The notes under the pieces were generated by a model. It saw only the letters and a program-made list of their open reading frames with translations. It did no database searches and had not been told where the DNA came from. A DNA stretch of 64,000 nt from Streptomyces dangxiongensis (GTDB lineage: Bacteria; Actinomycetota; Actinomycetes; Streptomycetales; Streptomycetaceae): the NCBI RefSeq assembly GCF_003675325.1, contig NZ_CP033073.1, forward strand, positions 4,402,001 through 4,466,000. The letters are read 5' to 3'. The position numbers were made by a program, and so were the translations under genes. Positions 27,499 to 34,635 of this stretch are shown here, one piece after another (the first letter of the stretch is position 1; the number at the start of each line of letters is the position of its first letter).

Positions 27499-28659
27499 AT
27501 GACCTCCGTCATCGAATCCGAAGAGCACCGGGCCCTGCGGTCCGCGGTCGCCGCCCTGGGCGGGCGCTACGGCCGCGACTACCTCACCCGGACCATCGCG
27601 GACGGCCGCCACCCCACCGAACTGTGGTCCGAGGCCGGCGCACTCGGCTACCTCGGGGTCAACCTGCCCGAGGAGTACGGCGGCGGAGGCGGCGGCATCG
27701 CCGAACTCTCCATCGTGCTGGAGGAACTGGGAGCGGCGGGGTCGCCCCTGCTGATGCTCGTCGTCTCGCCCGCGATCTGCGGGACGGTGATCTCCCGCTT
27801 CGGCACGCACGAGCAGAAACGGGCCTGGCTCCCCGGACTCGCCGACGGCACCCGCACCATGGCCTTCGGCATCACCGAGCCGGACGCCGGATCCAACTCC
27901 CACCGCATCACCACCACCGCCCGCCGTGACGGCGCCGACTGGCTCCTGACCGGCCGCAAGGTGTTCGTCTCCGGCGTGGACCAGGCGGACGCCACGCTCA
28001 TCGTGGGCCGCACCGAGGACGCCCGCACCGGCACCCTCAAGCCCTGCCTGTTCATCGTCCCGCGCGACACCGAGGGGTTCTCGCGCCACCCGATCGACAT
28101 GGAACTCACCGCCGCGGAGAAGCAGTTCGAGCTGGTCCTGGACGACGTGCGGCTGCCCGCACAGGCGCTGGTCGGTGACGAGGACGCCGGTCTGCTCCAG
28201 CTATTCGCCGGGCTCAACCCCGAGCGGATCATGACGGCCGCGTTCGCGATCGGCATGGGCCGCTACGCCCTCGCCAGGGCCGTCGCCTACGCCCGCGAAC
28301 GCACCGTGTGGAAGTCGCCCATCGGTGCCCACCAGGCCGTCGCACACCCTCTGGCGCAGGCGCACATCAGCCTGGAGCTGGCCCGGCTGATGATGCAGAA
28401 GGCGGCCCGTCTGTACGACGCGGGCGACGACGCCGGCGCGGGCGAGGCCGCCAACATGGCCAAGTACGCGGCCGGTGAGGCCTGTGTGCAGGCCGTCGAC
28501 CAGGCCGTGCACACCCTCGGCGGCAACGGGCTCACCCGGGAGTTCGGGCTCGCCTCGCTGGTGACGGCCGCGCGCGTGGCCCGTATCGCCCCGGTCAGCC
28601 GGGAGATGATCCTCAACTACGTCTCCCACCAGACCCTGGGCCTGCCCAAGTCGTACTAG
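27499..28659 (+). CDS. Acyl-CoA dehydrogenase family protein
   Basis: 386-residue FAD enzyme of the ACAD fold, normal length. Readable blocks are GVNLPEEYGGGGGGIAELSIVLEELG, the FAD-contact MAFGITEPDAGSNSHRI, and TLGGNGLTREFGLASLVTAARVARIAPVSREMI at the end. The C-terminal position where many ACADs carry a catalytic Glu (Y-E-G-T) reads PVSR here, so the base must be elsewhere, as in isovaleryl-CoA-type enzymes, or the activity is different. The start (ATG 27499, GGAG upstream) is 7 bp after the carboxylase alpha gene. It is part of the catabolic operon. Confidence 0.9.
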   Translation: MTSVIESEEHRALRSAVAALGGRYGRDYLTRTIADGRHPTELWSEAGALGYLGVNLPEEYGGGGGGIAELSIVLEELGAAGSPLLMLVVSPAICGTVISRFGTHEQKRAWLPGLADGTRTMAFGITEPDAGSNSHRITTTARRDGADWLLTGRKVFVSGVDQADATLIVGRTEDARTGTLKPCLFIVPRDTEGFSRHPIDMELTAAEKQFELVLDDVRLPAQALVGDEDAGLLQLFAGLNPERIMTAAFAIGMGRYALARAVAYARERTVWKSPIGAHQAVAHPLAQAHISLELARLMMQKAARLYDAGDDAGAGEAANMAKYAAGEACVQAVDQAVHTLGGNGLTREFGLASLVTAARVARIAPVSREMILNYVSHQTLGLPKSY

Positions 28660-28682
28660 GCCGCGTCCGCCCTGGAGGACCC

Positions 28683-29043
28683 GTGTTCCGCAGCGAGTAC
28701 GCAGACGTCCCGCCCGTCGGCCTGCCCACCCGGACGGCCGGCTGTTCGTCGTGGACCGGGTGAAGGAACTCATCAACCCGAACCGGAGGCTCTCCTGCTC
28801 ACCCACCCGGGCATCGCCGACGCCGCCGTCGTCGGCGCCCGCACCGAGGACGGCAACGAGATCCCGCACGCCTTCGTCGTCCGCCGCCCCACCGCCGCCG
28901 ACCTGACCGGGAACGACGTCCCGCTGTACGTCGCCGAACGCGTCGCCCCCTGCAAACGCGTCCGCCGGATCACTATCAGGGGCGCCGTCCCCCGCGCCGC
29001 CTCCGGCAAGATCGTGCGACGGCAGCTCAGGGAGCACACATGA
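28683..29043 (+). pseudogene. Internally deleted cinnamate/4-coumarate-CoA ligase
   Basis: An intact GGAGG and GTG (28683) open MFRSEYADVPPVGLP, the N-terminus of the Streptomyces cinnamate:CoA ligase (SCO4383-type, as I recall it). The next bases already encode GRLFVVDRVKELI from the C-terminal domain, in another frame, so nearly 400 residues of the adenylation domain are gone. A second small deletion or frameshift follows, then LLLTHPGIADAAVVGARTEDGNEIPHAFVV to ASGKIVRRQLREHT. The translated start frame ends at 28763. The old stop still overlaps the next ATG (ATGA, 29040-29043). The adenylate-forming core is absent, so no activity is possible. Confidence 0.88.
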
Positions 29044-29777
29044 GCGCACCGATCGGACGCACGCGCGCGCGTGGCGTCGACACCCTCAGCCTGGACGCCA
29101 CCGGCAGCCGCAACGCCCTCTCGGCGTCCCTGGTGTCCGCACTCGCCGAGGCCCTGGCCGACTGCGGCCGGGACCCGGACGTACGGGCCGTGGTCCTCAC
29201 CCACACCGGTACGACGTTCTGCGCCGGCGCCGACCTGCGCGACCCGCCGGACCCCCACGCCCTGGTCGCCCTGCTGCGGCAGATCGTCGAACTGCCCCGA
29301 CCGGTCGTCGCCCGCGTCACGGGACACGTCCGCGCCGGCGGCCTCGGCCTGCTCGCCGCCTGCGACATCGCCGTCTCCTCCACCGCGGCCACCTTCGCCT
29401 TCACCGAGGTACGCATCGGCCTCGCCCCCGCGGTGATCTCCCTGCCGGTGCTCCCGCGCGCCGACCCCCGAGCCCTCGCCCGCCACTACCTCACCGGCGC
29501 GCGCTTCGACCCCGCGGAGGCCGTCCGCACGGGCCTGCTCACGGCGTGCGCCGACGATGTGGACGACGCCCTCGCCCCCGTCCTGGAAGGCCTGCGCCGC
29601 TCCTCCCCCGAGGCCCTGGCCGAGACCAAACGGCTGCTCACGGCTAGGGTGCTGGAGACGTTCGACCGGGACGCGGCGGAGCTGACCGCGCTCTCGGCCC
29701 GGCTGTTCTCCTCCGCCCACGCCCGGGAGGGGATGACGGCCTTCCTGGAGGGACGGGACGCGGCATGGGTGGTGTGA
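29040..29777 (+). CDS. Enoyl-CoA hydratase/isomerase family protein
   Basis: 245-residue crotonase-fold protein. The oxyanion-hole segments are FCAGADLRDPP (residues about 60-70) and GHVRAGGLGLLAACDIAVSS (about 100-119). The position of the first catalytic Glu carries ALVAL-type residues rather than a clear Glu, but TFAFTEVRIGLAPA supplies the second. It is likely to hydrate an unsaturated acyl-CoA made by the acyl-CoA dehydrogenase. It overlaps the dead ligase gene by four bases upstream and TetR by four bases downstream, so translation of the operon is coupled throughout. Confidence 0.9.
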   Translation: MSAPIGRTRARGVDTLSLDATGSRNALSASLVSALAEALADCGRDPDVRAVVLTHTGTTFCAGADLRDPPDPHALVALLRQIVELPRPVVARVTGHVRAGGLGLLAACDIAVSSTAATFAFTEVRIGLAPAVISLPVLPRADPRALARHYLTGARFDPAEAVRTGLLTACADDVDDALAPVLEGLRRSSPEALAETKRLLTARVLETFDRDAAELTALSARLFSSAHAREGMTAFLEGRDAAWVV

Positions 29778-30406
29778 GTACGACGGAACGCGAGCGGGTG
29801 CCCAAGCAGGACCGCAGCCGGGCCACCCGGCAGCGGCTGCTGGAAGCCGCCGTGGCCTGCCTCGCCGAGCACGGCTGGGCGGGCTCCACGGTCGCCGCCG
29901 TGGCCGAACGGGCCGGCGTCTCCCGGGGCGCCGCCCAGCACCACTTCCCCACCCGCGAGGACCTCTTCACCGCCGCCGTCGAGTACGTCGCCGAAGAACG
30001 CTCCACCGCCCTCAGAGCCCTCTTCCCGGACGGCCCCGCCGAGCGCCACGCCGTCGTCGCCGCCCTCGTCGACCTCTACACCGGCCCCCTCTTCCGCGCC
30101 GCCCTCCACCTGTGGGTCGCCGCCTCGGACGAGGAGCAGCTCCGTGGCCGGGTGACCGAGCTGGAGGCCCGCGTCGGCCGCGAGACCCACCGCATCGCCG
30201 TCGACCTCCTCGGCGCCGACGAGACCCGCCCCGGCGCCCGCGAGAGCGTCCAGGGCCTCCTCGACATGGCCCGCGGCCTCGGCCTCGCCAACCTCCTCAC
30301 CGACGACACCGCCCGCCGGCAGCGGGTCGTGGCCCAGTGGGCCGCCCTGCTGGATCAGAGCCTGGGCCGTGACCCGGGCGGGAACGCGGGCGGAAACCCG
30401 GGCTGA
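29774..30406 (+). CDS. TetR-family regulator of the catabolic operon
   Basis: 210-residue repressor from GTG 29774 (GTGA overlap with the hydratase stop). An in-frame ATG at 29765 would add three residues. The helix-turn-helix is STVAAVAERAGVSRGAAQHHFPTREDLFTAAVEYV near residues 35-70, where AAQHHF replaces the common TLYHHF. The C-terminal ligand domain is unclassified. As the last gene of a coupled operon, it probably senses an acyl-CoA intermediate and acts at the palindrome 21397-21408. Confidence 0.9.
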   Translation: MSTTERERVPKQDRSRATRQRLLEAAVACLAEHGWAGSTVAAVAERAGVSRGAAQHHFPTREDLFTAAVEYVAEERSTALRALFPDGPAERHAVVAALVDLYTGPLFRAALHLWVAASDEEQLRGRVTELEARVGRETHRIAVDLLGADETRPGARESVQGLLDMARGLGLANLLTDDTARRQRVVAQWAALLDQSLGRDPGGNAGGNPG

Positions 30407-30450
30407 CGAGTTCGGACGCACCACCGGCACGGGGGGTTACTCTTGGGCCC

Positions 30451-30531
30451 ATGCCTCCGATGCTCGTCCGCCGCCGCCACGTGGACTACGTGCGCGTCAC
30501 GAGCATGGGCTGTCGGCGCTTCTCCGCCTGA
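30451..30531 (+). CDS. 26-residue leader peptide (putative Cys-responsive attenuator)
   Basis: ATG 30451 (or 30460) encodes a short basic peptide whose core VRRRHVDYVRVTSMGC ends with Cys followed by RRFSA and a stop. It matches the R-x-H-V-D-x-x-R-V-x-S-x-x-C pattern of the actinobacterial leader peptides that precede sulfur-related genes, as I remember them. A GGGGGG tract lies upstream. The 94 bases between its stop and the oxygenase start contain a C/G-rich foldable segment (30568-30595). Ribosome pausing at the Cys codon could control the downstream gene. Confidence 0.65.
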   Translation: MPPMLVRRRHVDYVRVTSMGCRRFSA

Positions 30532-30625
30532 TCCAGCCCCCTTTCTCCCTTCCTCTTCCGGCACCCGGGGGCCGCTCTCGACCCCTCGGCGGCCACCCGT
30601 GCCCCGTACACCCTGCGGACGCACC

Positions 30626-31672
30626 ATGACGATCCACCCCGCGACGACGCACACCCCGGCGACCCCGTCGTACCACCAGCTCCCGATCATCGACCTGTCG
30701 GCGGCCGACCGCGGCCCCCAGGCCCGCGCCCTGCTCCACGCCCAGCTCCACAGCGCCGCCCACGACGTCGGCTTCTTCCAGCTGACCGGGCACGGCGTGA
30801 CCCAGGCCGAGACCGACGCCCTGCTCACCGCCATGCGCGCCTTCTTCGCCCTCCCCGAGGCCGACCGGCTCGCCCTGGACAACGTCAACTCCCCGCACTT
30901 CCGCGGCTACACCCGCACCGGCGACGAGCGCACCGGCGGCTCCCGCGACTGGCGCGACCAGCTCGACATCGGCGCCGAACGCCCCGCCCGCGTCCCCGGC
31001 CCCGGCGAACCCCCCTACTGGTGGCTCCAGGGCCCCAACCAGTGGCCGGCCGCCCTGCCCGCACTGCGCACGGCCGCCCTGGCCTGGATCGACCGGCTGA
31101 GCGCGGTCGCCCAGCGCCTGCTGCGCGAACTGCTGACCGCCATCGGCGCCCCCGCCGGCTTCTACGACCCCGTGTTCGGCGCCCACGCCCACCCGCACCT
31201 CAAGCTCGTCCGCTACCCCGGCAGCGCGGACGACGGCACCGGCCAGGGCGTCGGCGCCCACAAGGACTACGGCTTCCTCACCCTGCTCCTCCAGGACACC
31301 GTCGGCGGCCTCCAGGTCCAGCGCGAGGACGGCCGCTTCCACGACGTACCGCCCATCGAGGGCGCCTTCGTCGTCAACCTCGGCGAACTCCTGGAGGTGG
31401 CGACCGACGGCTACCTCCTGGCCACGAACCACCGGGTCGTCAGCCCGCCCGGCGCCACCGAGCGGTTCTCCGTCCCGTTCTTCTACAACCCGCGCCTGGA
31501 CGCGCGCATCGAGCCGCTGCCCTTCCCGCACGCGTCGAAGGCCCCCGGCATCACCGCCGACCCGGCCAACCCGTTGCACGCGGAGTACGGCTACAACGAA
31601 CTGAAGGGGAAGCTCAGGGCCCACCCGCTGGTCGCCGAACGCCACCACGCGGGCCTGCTGACACCGGCGTGA
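30626..31672 (+). CDS. Isopenicillin N synthase-like 2-oxoglutarate/Fe(II) oxygenase
   Basis: 348-residue non-haem iron enzyme. The facial triad is His212-x-Asp214 (GAHKDYGFLTLLLQD) and His269 (LATNHRVV), with the 2-oxoglutarate/carboxylate-binding Arg280-x-Ser282 (ERFSVPFFYNP). The N-terminal DIOX_N part is PIIDLSAADRG...DVGFFQLTGHGV. Despite its family name there is no beta-lactam context. The leader peptide upstream suggests control by cysteine or sulfur supply, so an organosulfur or sulfur-amino-acid substrate is a reasonable guess only. ATG 30626 is used because the upstream frame overlaps the leader. Confidence 0.9.
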   Translation: MTIHPATTHTPATPSYHQLPIIDLSAADRGPQARALLHAQLHSAAHDVGFFQLTGHGVTQAETDALLTAMRAFFALPEADRLALDNVNSPHFRGYTRTGDERTGGSRDWRDQLDIGAERPARVPGPGEPPYWWLQGPNQWPAALPALRTAALAWIDRLSAVAQRLLRELLTAIGAPAGFYDPVFGAHAHPHLKLVRYPGSADDGTGQGVGAHKDYGFLTLLLQDTVGGLQVQREDGRFHDVPPIEGAFVVNLGELLEVATDGYLLATNHRVVSPPGATERFSVPFFYNPRLDARIEPLPFPHASKAPGITADPANPLHAEYGYNELKGKLRAHPLVAERHHAGLLTPA

Positions 31673-31690
31673 CACACCGCCCGGGAGGGT

Positions 31691-31718
31691 GCGGAGCCGC
31701 ACCGGTACGCGGCTCCGC
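31691..31718. terminator. Convergent hairpin terminator
   Basis: GCGGAGCCGC, an 8-base loop and GCGGCTCCGC form a perfect 10-bp stem between the oxygenase stop (31672) and the citrate synthase stop (31722). Confidence 0.75.
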
Positions 31719-31721
31719 CCC

Positions 31722-32840
31722 CTAGCGGGCGACGTCGGCGATGTCCGTGATGTCGGCGTATCCCTCGATCTCCTGCGGACGGCGCGACCCCGGCCCCACA
31801 TACCGCGCGGAGGGCCGCACCAGCCGCCCCGTGCGCTTCTGCTCCAGGATGTGCGCCGACCAGCCCGCGGTCCGGGCACACGTGAACATCGACGTGAACA
31901 TGTGCGCCGGCACCTCGGCGAAGTCCAGCATGATCGCCGCCCAGAACTCCACGTTCGTGGCGAGCACCCGGTCCGGCCGGCGGTTGTGCAGCTCCTCCAG
32001 CGCGGCCTTCTCCAGCGCCTCGGCGACCTCGAACCGGGGCGCCCCCAGCTCCCGCGCCGTACGCCGCAGCACGCGCGCCCGCGGATCCTCGGCCCGGTAC
32101 ACCCGGTGCCCGAACCCCATCAGCCGCTCACCGCGGTCCAGCGTCCGCCGGACGTACGCCTCCGCGTCGCCCGTCCGCTCGATCTCCTCGATCATCCCGA
32201 GCACCCGTGAGGGCGCACCGCCGTGCAGCGGCCCGGACATCGCGCCCACCGCACCCGACAGCGCGGCGGCGACGTCCGCGCCGGTGGAGGCGATGACCCG
32301 CGCGGTGAAGGTGGACGCGTTCATGCCGTGCTCGGCGGCGGACGTCCAGTACGCGTCCACGGCGGCGACGTGCCTCGGGTCCGGCTCCCCCCGCCAGCGG
32401 ATCATGAACCGCTCCACCACCGAGTGCGCCTTGTCGATCTCCCGCTGCGGCACCATCGGCAGCCCCTGCCCGCGCGCGGACTGGGCCACGTACGACAGGG
32501 CCATCACGGCGGCCCGCGCCAGGTCCGCCCGCGCCTGCCGCTCGTCGATGTCGAGCAGCGGCCGCAGGCCCCACACCGGAGCCAGCATCGCCAGCGCCGA
32601 CTGCACGTCCACCCGGATGTCACCGGAGTGCACCGGGATCGGGAACGGCTCGGCGGGCGGCAGACCGGGGTTGAACGCGCCGTCGACCAGCAGCCCCCAC
32701 ACGTTCCCGAACGAGACGTGCCCGACCAGGTCCTCGATGTCGACGCCCCGGTAGCGCAGGGCGCCGCCCTCCTTGTCGGGTTCGGCGATCTCCGTCTCGA
32801 ACGCGACGACTCCTTCGAGCCCGGGTACGAAGTCGGACAT
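31722..32840 (-). CDS. Citrate synthase-family protein (citrate synthase 2 type)
   Basis: 372-residue condensing enzyme that joins acetyl-CoA (or propionyl-CoA) to oxaloacetate. The two catalytic histidine motifs are SGPLHGGAPSRV and GFGHRVYRAEDPRA. The third catalytic position falls in TNVEFWAAIMLDFAEVP, with Glu/Asp as in the short citrate synthase 2 group. It lacks the N-terminal extension of hexameric enzymes. ATG 32840 is chosen because GAGGAG lies 8 bases upstream, while the longer frame to 32972 crosses the promoter region. It diverges from pdxH. Confidence 0.92.
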   Translation of the reverse strand: MSDFVPGLEGVVAFETEIAEPDKEGGALRYRGVDIEDLVGHVSFGNVWGLLVDGAFNPGLPPAEPFPIPVHSGDIRVDVQSALAMLAPVWGLRPLLDIDERQARADLARAAVMALSYVAQSARGQGLPMVPQREIDKAHSVVERFMIRWRGEPDPRHVAAVDAYWTSAAEHGMNASTFTARVIASTGADVAAALSGAVGAMSGPLHGGAPSRVLGMIEEIERTGDAEAYVRRTLDRGERLMGFGHRVYRAEDPRARVLRRTARELGAPRFEVAEALEKAALEELHNRRPDRVLATNVEFWAAIMLDFAEVPAHMFTSMFTCARTAGWSAHILEQKRTGRLVRPSARYVGPGSRRPQEIEGYADITDIADVAR

Positions 32841-33016
32841 CTGGCGGCTCCTCGTGATGTACGGCCGGCGGTCACCCCGGTGATGCCCCGATCGGCCGGT
32901 GGTCACCCGTGGTGAACCCAACCGCAAGGGGATCAGCACGATAACCCCCGGTGCCGGACTTGGGGAGACCACACGACACCCGGTGCCATACCCGTTCGAT
33001 ACGGCAAGATGACCGC

Positions 33017-33703
33017 GTGACCGACCGCGACCCGTTCCTGGACCCCGTCCTCGATCCCGCCGCCATGCGCAAGCAGTACCGGGCCGACGGCCTCGCCGAG
33101 GAGGACCTCGCCACCCACCCCATGGACCAGTTCGCCCGCTGGTTCGAGGACGCCGCCCGGGCGGCCGCCCACGGCACGCTCTACGAGGCCAACGCGATGG
33201 TCGTCTCCACCGTCGACCCGACGGGCCGGCCCAGCTCCCGCACGGTCCTGATGAAGCAGTACGACACCGACGGCTTCGTCTTCTACACCAACTACGACTC
33301 GCCCAAGGCCCGCGACCTCGCGCACAACCCGCGCGTCGGTCTGCTCTTCCCCTGGCATCCGCTGGCCCGCCAGGTCATCGTCACCGGCACCGCCCGCCGC
33401 ACCGGCCGCGACGAGACCGCCGCCTACTTCCGCACCCGCCCGCACGGCTCCAAGCTGGGCGCCTGGGCCAGCGCCCAGTCCACGGTGATCGCCTCCCGCA
33501 CCGACCTGGACACCGCCTACGCCGCGCTCGAGGCCCGCTACCCCGCCGACGAACAGGTCCCGGTCCCGCCCCACTGGGGCGGCTTCCGCGTCGCGCCGGA
33601 GACCGTCGAGTTCTGGCAGGGCCGCGAGAACCGGCTGCACGACCGCCTGCGCTACGCCGCCCGGCCCGACGGCACCTGGCGCGTGGAACGCCTCAGCCCC
33701 TGA
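33017..33703 (+). CDS. pdxH: Pyridoxamine 5'-phosphate oxidase
   Basis: 228-residue FMN enzyme that oxidises pyridoxamine/pyridoxine phosphate to PLP. It has the N-terminal helix [30 protein letters not shown], the FMN-binding strands [29 protein letters not shown], and the C-terminal dimerisation motif [24 protein letters not shown]. It is full length. GTG 33017 is the only suitable start. PLP made here serves enzymes such as SerC in this same window. A convergent structured element follows the stop. Confidence 0.94.
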   Translation: MTDRDPFLDPVLDPAAMRKQYRADGLAEEDLATHPMDQFARWFEDAARAAAHGTLYEANAMVVSTVDPTGRPSSRTVLMKQYDTDGFVFYTNYDSPKARDLAHNPRVGLLFPWHPLARQVIVTGTARRTGRDETAAYFRTRPHGSKLGAWASAQSTVIASRTDLDTAYAALEARYPADEQVPVPPHWGGFRVAPETVEFWQGRENRLHDRLRYAARPDGTWRVERLSP

Positions 33704-33727
33704 CCGGGAGGGACCGGGGAACGCAGA

Positions 33728-33789
33728 CGACCCGCGGGCTGGGTTCCTCGAAGAGGAGCCGGCCGGACGTACCGGCAGCCCGCGGGTCG
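33728..33789. terminator. Three-arm RNA structure between pdxH and the small ORF
   Basis: CGACCCGCGGGCTG (33728-33741) pairs perfectly with CAGCCCGCGGGTCG (33776-33789). Inside lie a second stem, GGTTCCTC-GAA-GAGGAGCC (33742-33760, complete with one G-U pair on the plus strand), and a third, CCGG-ACGTA-CCGG (33763-33775). It looks like a three-way junction and probably terminates transcription in both directions. Confidence 0.65.
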
Positions 33790-33864
33790 GGTGACTGCGT
33801 TGGATTGGCCGGCCGCGTGGTGCACACGCCGGTCCGGCACCGCACTGGGTGTGGTGGCGGGCCG

Positions 33865-33903
33865 CTAGCCCGCAGCCACCTCGCGCGTCCGGGTTTCACT
33901 CAT
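33865..33903 (-). CDS. 12-residue ORF with a perfect Shine-Dalgarno
   Basis: ATG 33903 opens MSETRTREVAAG and a TAG stop. The last codons form one arm of a hairpin whose loop contains the stop codon. The peptide is hydrophilic and has no recognised family. An alternative GTG at 33899 opens a 68-codon frame (to 33693) that contains cysteines and overlaps the pdxH end. It is poorly spaced from the Shine-Dalgarno, so I prefer the short ORF. The peptide may itself matter, or translation may only control RNA folding. Confidence 0.45.
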   Translation of the reverse strand: MSETRTREVAAG

Positions 33904-33909
33904 GTACCC

Positions 33910-33923
33910 GATCACCTCCTTTC
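33910..33923 (-). promoter_or_regulatory. Full-length Shine-Dalgarno (GAAAGGAGGTGATC)
   Basis: Fourteen bases on the minus strand are an exact complement of the 3' end of 16S rRNA, far beyond the usual 4-6. The start codon follows with 11 bases between GGAGG and ATG. Confidence 0.8.
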
Positions 33924-33935
33924 GTACGTGCCCCC

Positions 33936-33964
33936 AGCGTAGAAAGGCGGCCCGGTGGACTCAA
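33936..33964 (-). promoter_or_regulatory. Near-consensus vegetative promoter for the small ORF
   Basis: On the minus strand TTGAGT (33964-33959), a 17-bp spacer and TACGCT (33941-33936) match the principal sigma (HrdB) consensus. Transcription should begin near 33929, leaving a leader of about 26 bases. Confidence 0.65.
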
Positions 33965-34063
33965 CCGTTTTTTCCGGCGGCCCGCGCACCGGGCCCGCCG
34001 GAACTCTCCCGGGCCGGGGGTTTCCCCTGACAGGCGGGCGACGCGGATGGTAGACGTGCTGGC

Positions 34064-34522
34064 GTGACCGGACTTCGGATCGTCGCCGTCGACGACGACG
34101 ACATGCTCGAACACTGGCGGTACGTCCACAACGCGGTCGTACCGCCCGCCGCCCTGTCCCCGCAGGACGCCCGGCGGCGACGGCAGTGGTACCGGCTGGC
34201 CAACGCCTACCTCGGGGACGTGGTCGTCGGGTGCTCCACCGTGCGGCCCCCGACGGGCCGGGACGGCGTGGCCACCGTCATCGCGCGCGTGCTGCCCGCG
34301 TTCCGGGGACGCGGGTTCGGGACGGCGGTGTGGGAGGACGGGCGGGCACACGCGCGCGTGCTCGGCGCCGCGGTGATCGAGACGTGCGTGCTCGCGGCGA
34401 ACGAGGACGGGCTGCGGTTCGCCCTGCGGCACGGGTTCGTGGAGGTCGAGCGGTACGTGCTGGAAGGCGAACCGGACGAGTGGGTGGATCTGCGGCTCCC
34501 GCCGGGCGGGCCCGGGGATTGA
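34064..34522 (+). CDS. GNAT-family N-acetyltransferase
   Basis: 152-residue acetyltransferase from GTG 34064. Motif A is VLPAFRGRGFGTAVWEDGRAHA (R-G-R-G-F-G acetyl-CoA loop, about residues 82-90), preceded by the beta strand VATVIARV and followed by LAANEDGLRFALRHGFVEVERYVLEG. Strand 1 at the N-terminus (LRIVAVDDDDM) is normal. The acceptor is unknown. It is a single gene between the small transcription unit, which is divergent, and the PAS protein gene. Confidence 0.88.
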   Translation: MTGLRIVAVDDDDMLEHWRYVHNAVVPPAALSPQDARRRRQWYRLANAYLGDVVVGCSTVRPPTGRDGVATVIARVLPAFRGRGFGTAVWEDGRAHARVLGAAVIETCVLAANEDGLRFALRHGFVEVERYVLEGEPDEWVDLRLPPGGPGD

Positions 34523-34635
34523 TTGCCGCAATCTTGCGGGAACAGGATGTGGGCTGTGTCACGTTCCAGTTGAATGAAGGCCAATGAGCGGACCGAGCGC
34601 CGTACGTGCGCGGACGCAGCCTCCAGGGGGTCCAG

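Larger units (their letters stand above)
33728..33929 (-). ncRNA. Candidate structured small transcript carrying a 12-codon ORF
   Basis: A near-consensus promoter (33936-33964), a full-length Shine-Dalgarno, a 12-codon ORF, a hairpin over its stop codon (GGTGGC-GGGC at 33851-33860 with GCCC-GCA-GCCACC at 33866-33878, plus strand) and the three-arm terminator follow each other in about 200 bases. Extra stems fit in 33806-33838. There is no larger gene downstream on this strand for almost 900 bp. Start and end are estimates. Confidence 0.5.

Noticed and set aside
30626..31672. Beta-lactam biosynthesis gene (isopenicillin N synthase homology)
   Set aside because: No ACV synthetase, acyltransferase or other beta-lactam genes nearby. 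The family is broad.
33693..33899. 68-codon ORF on the minus strand overlapping pdxH
   Set aside because: Its GTG is 15 bases from the Shine-Dalgarno core, and the product is Arg/Pro-rich. The 12-codon ORF fits the signals better, although it cannot be excluded.
33908..33925. Plus strand matches the 3' end of 16S rRNA (GATCACCTCCTTTC)
   Set aside because: Only these 14 bases match. The surrounding sequence is not rRNA, and the match is explained by a Shine-Dalgarno on the other strand.
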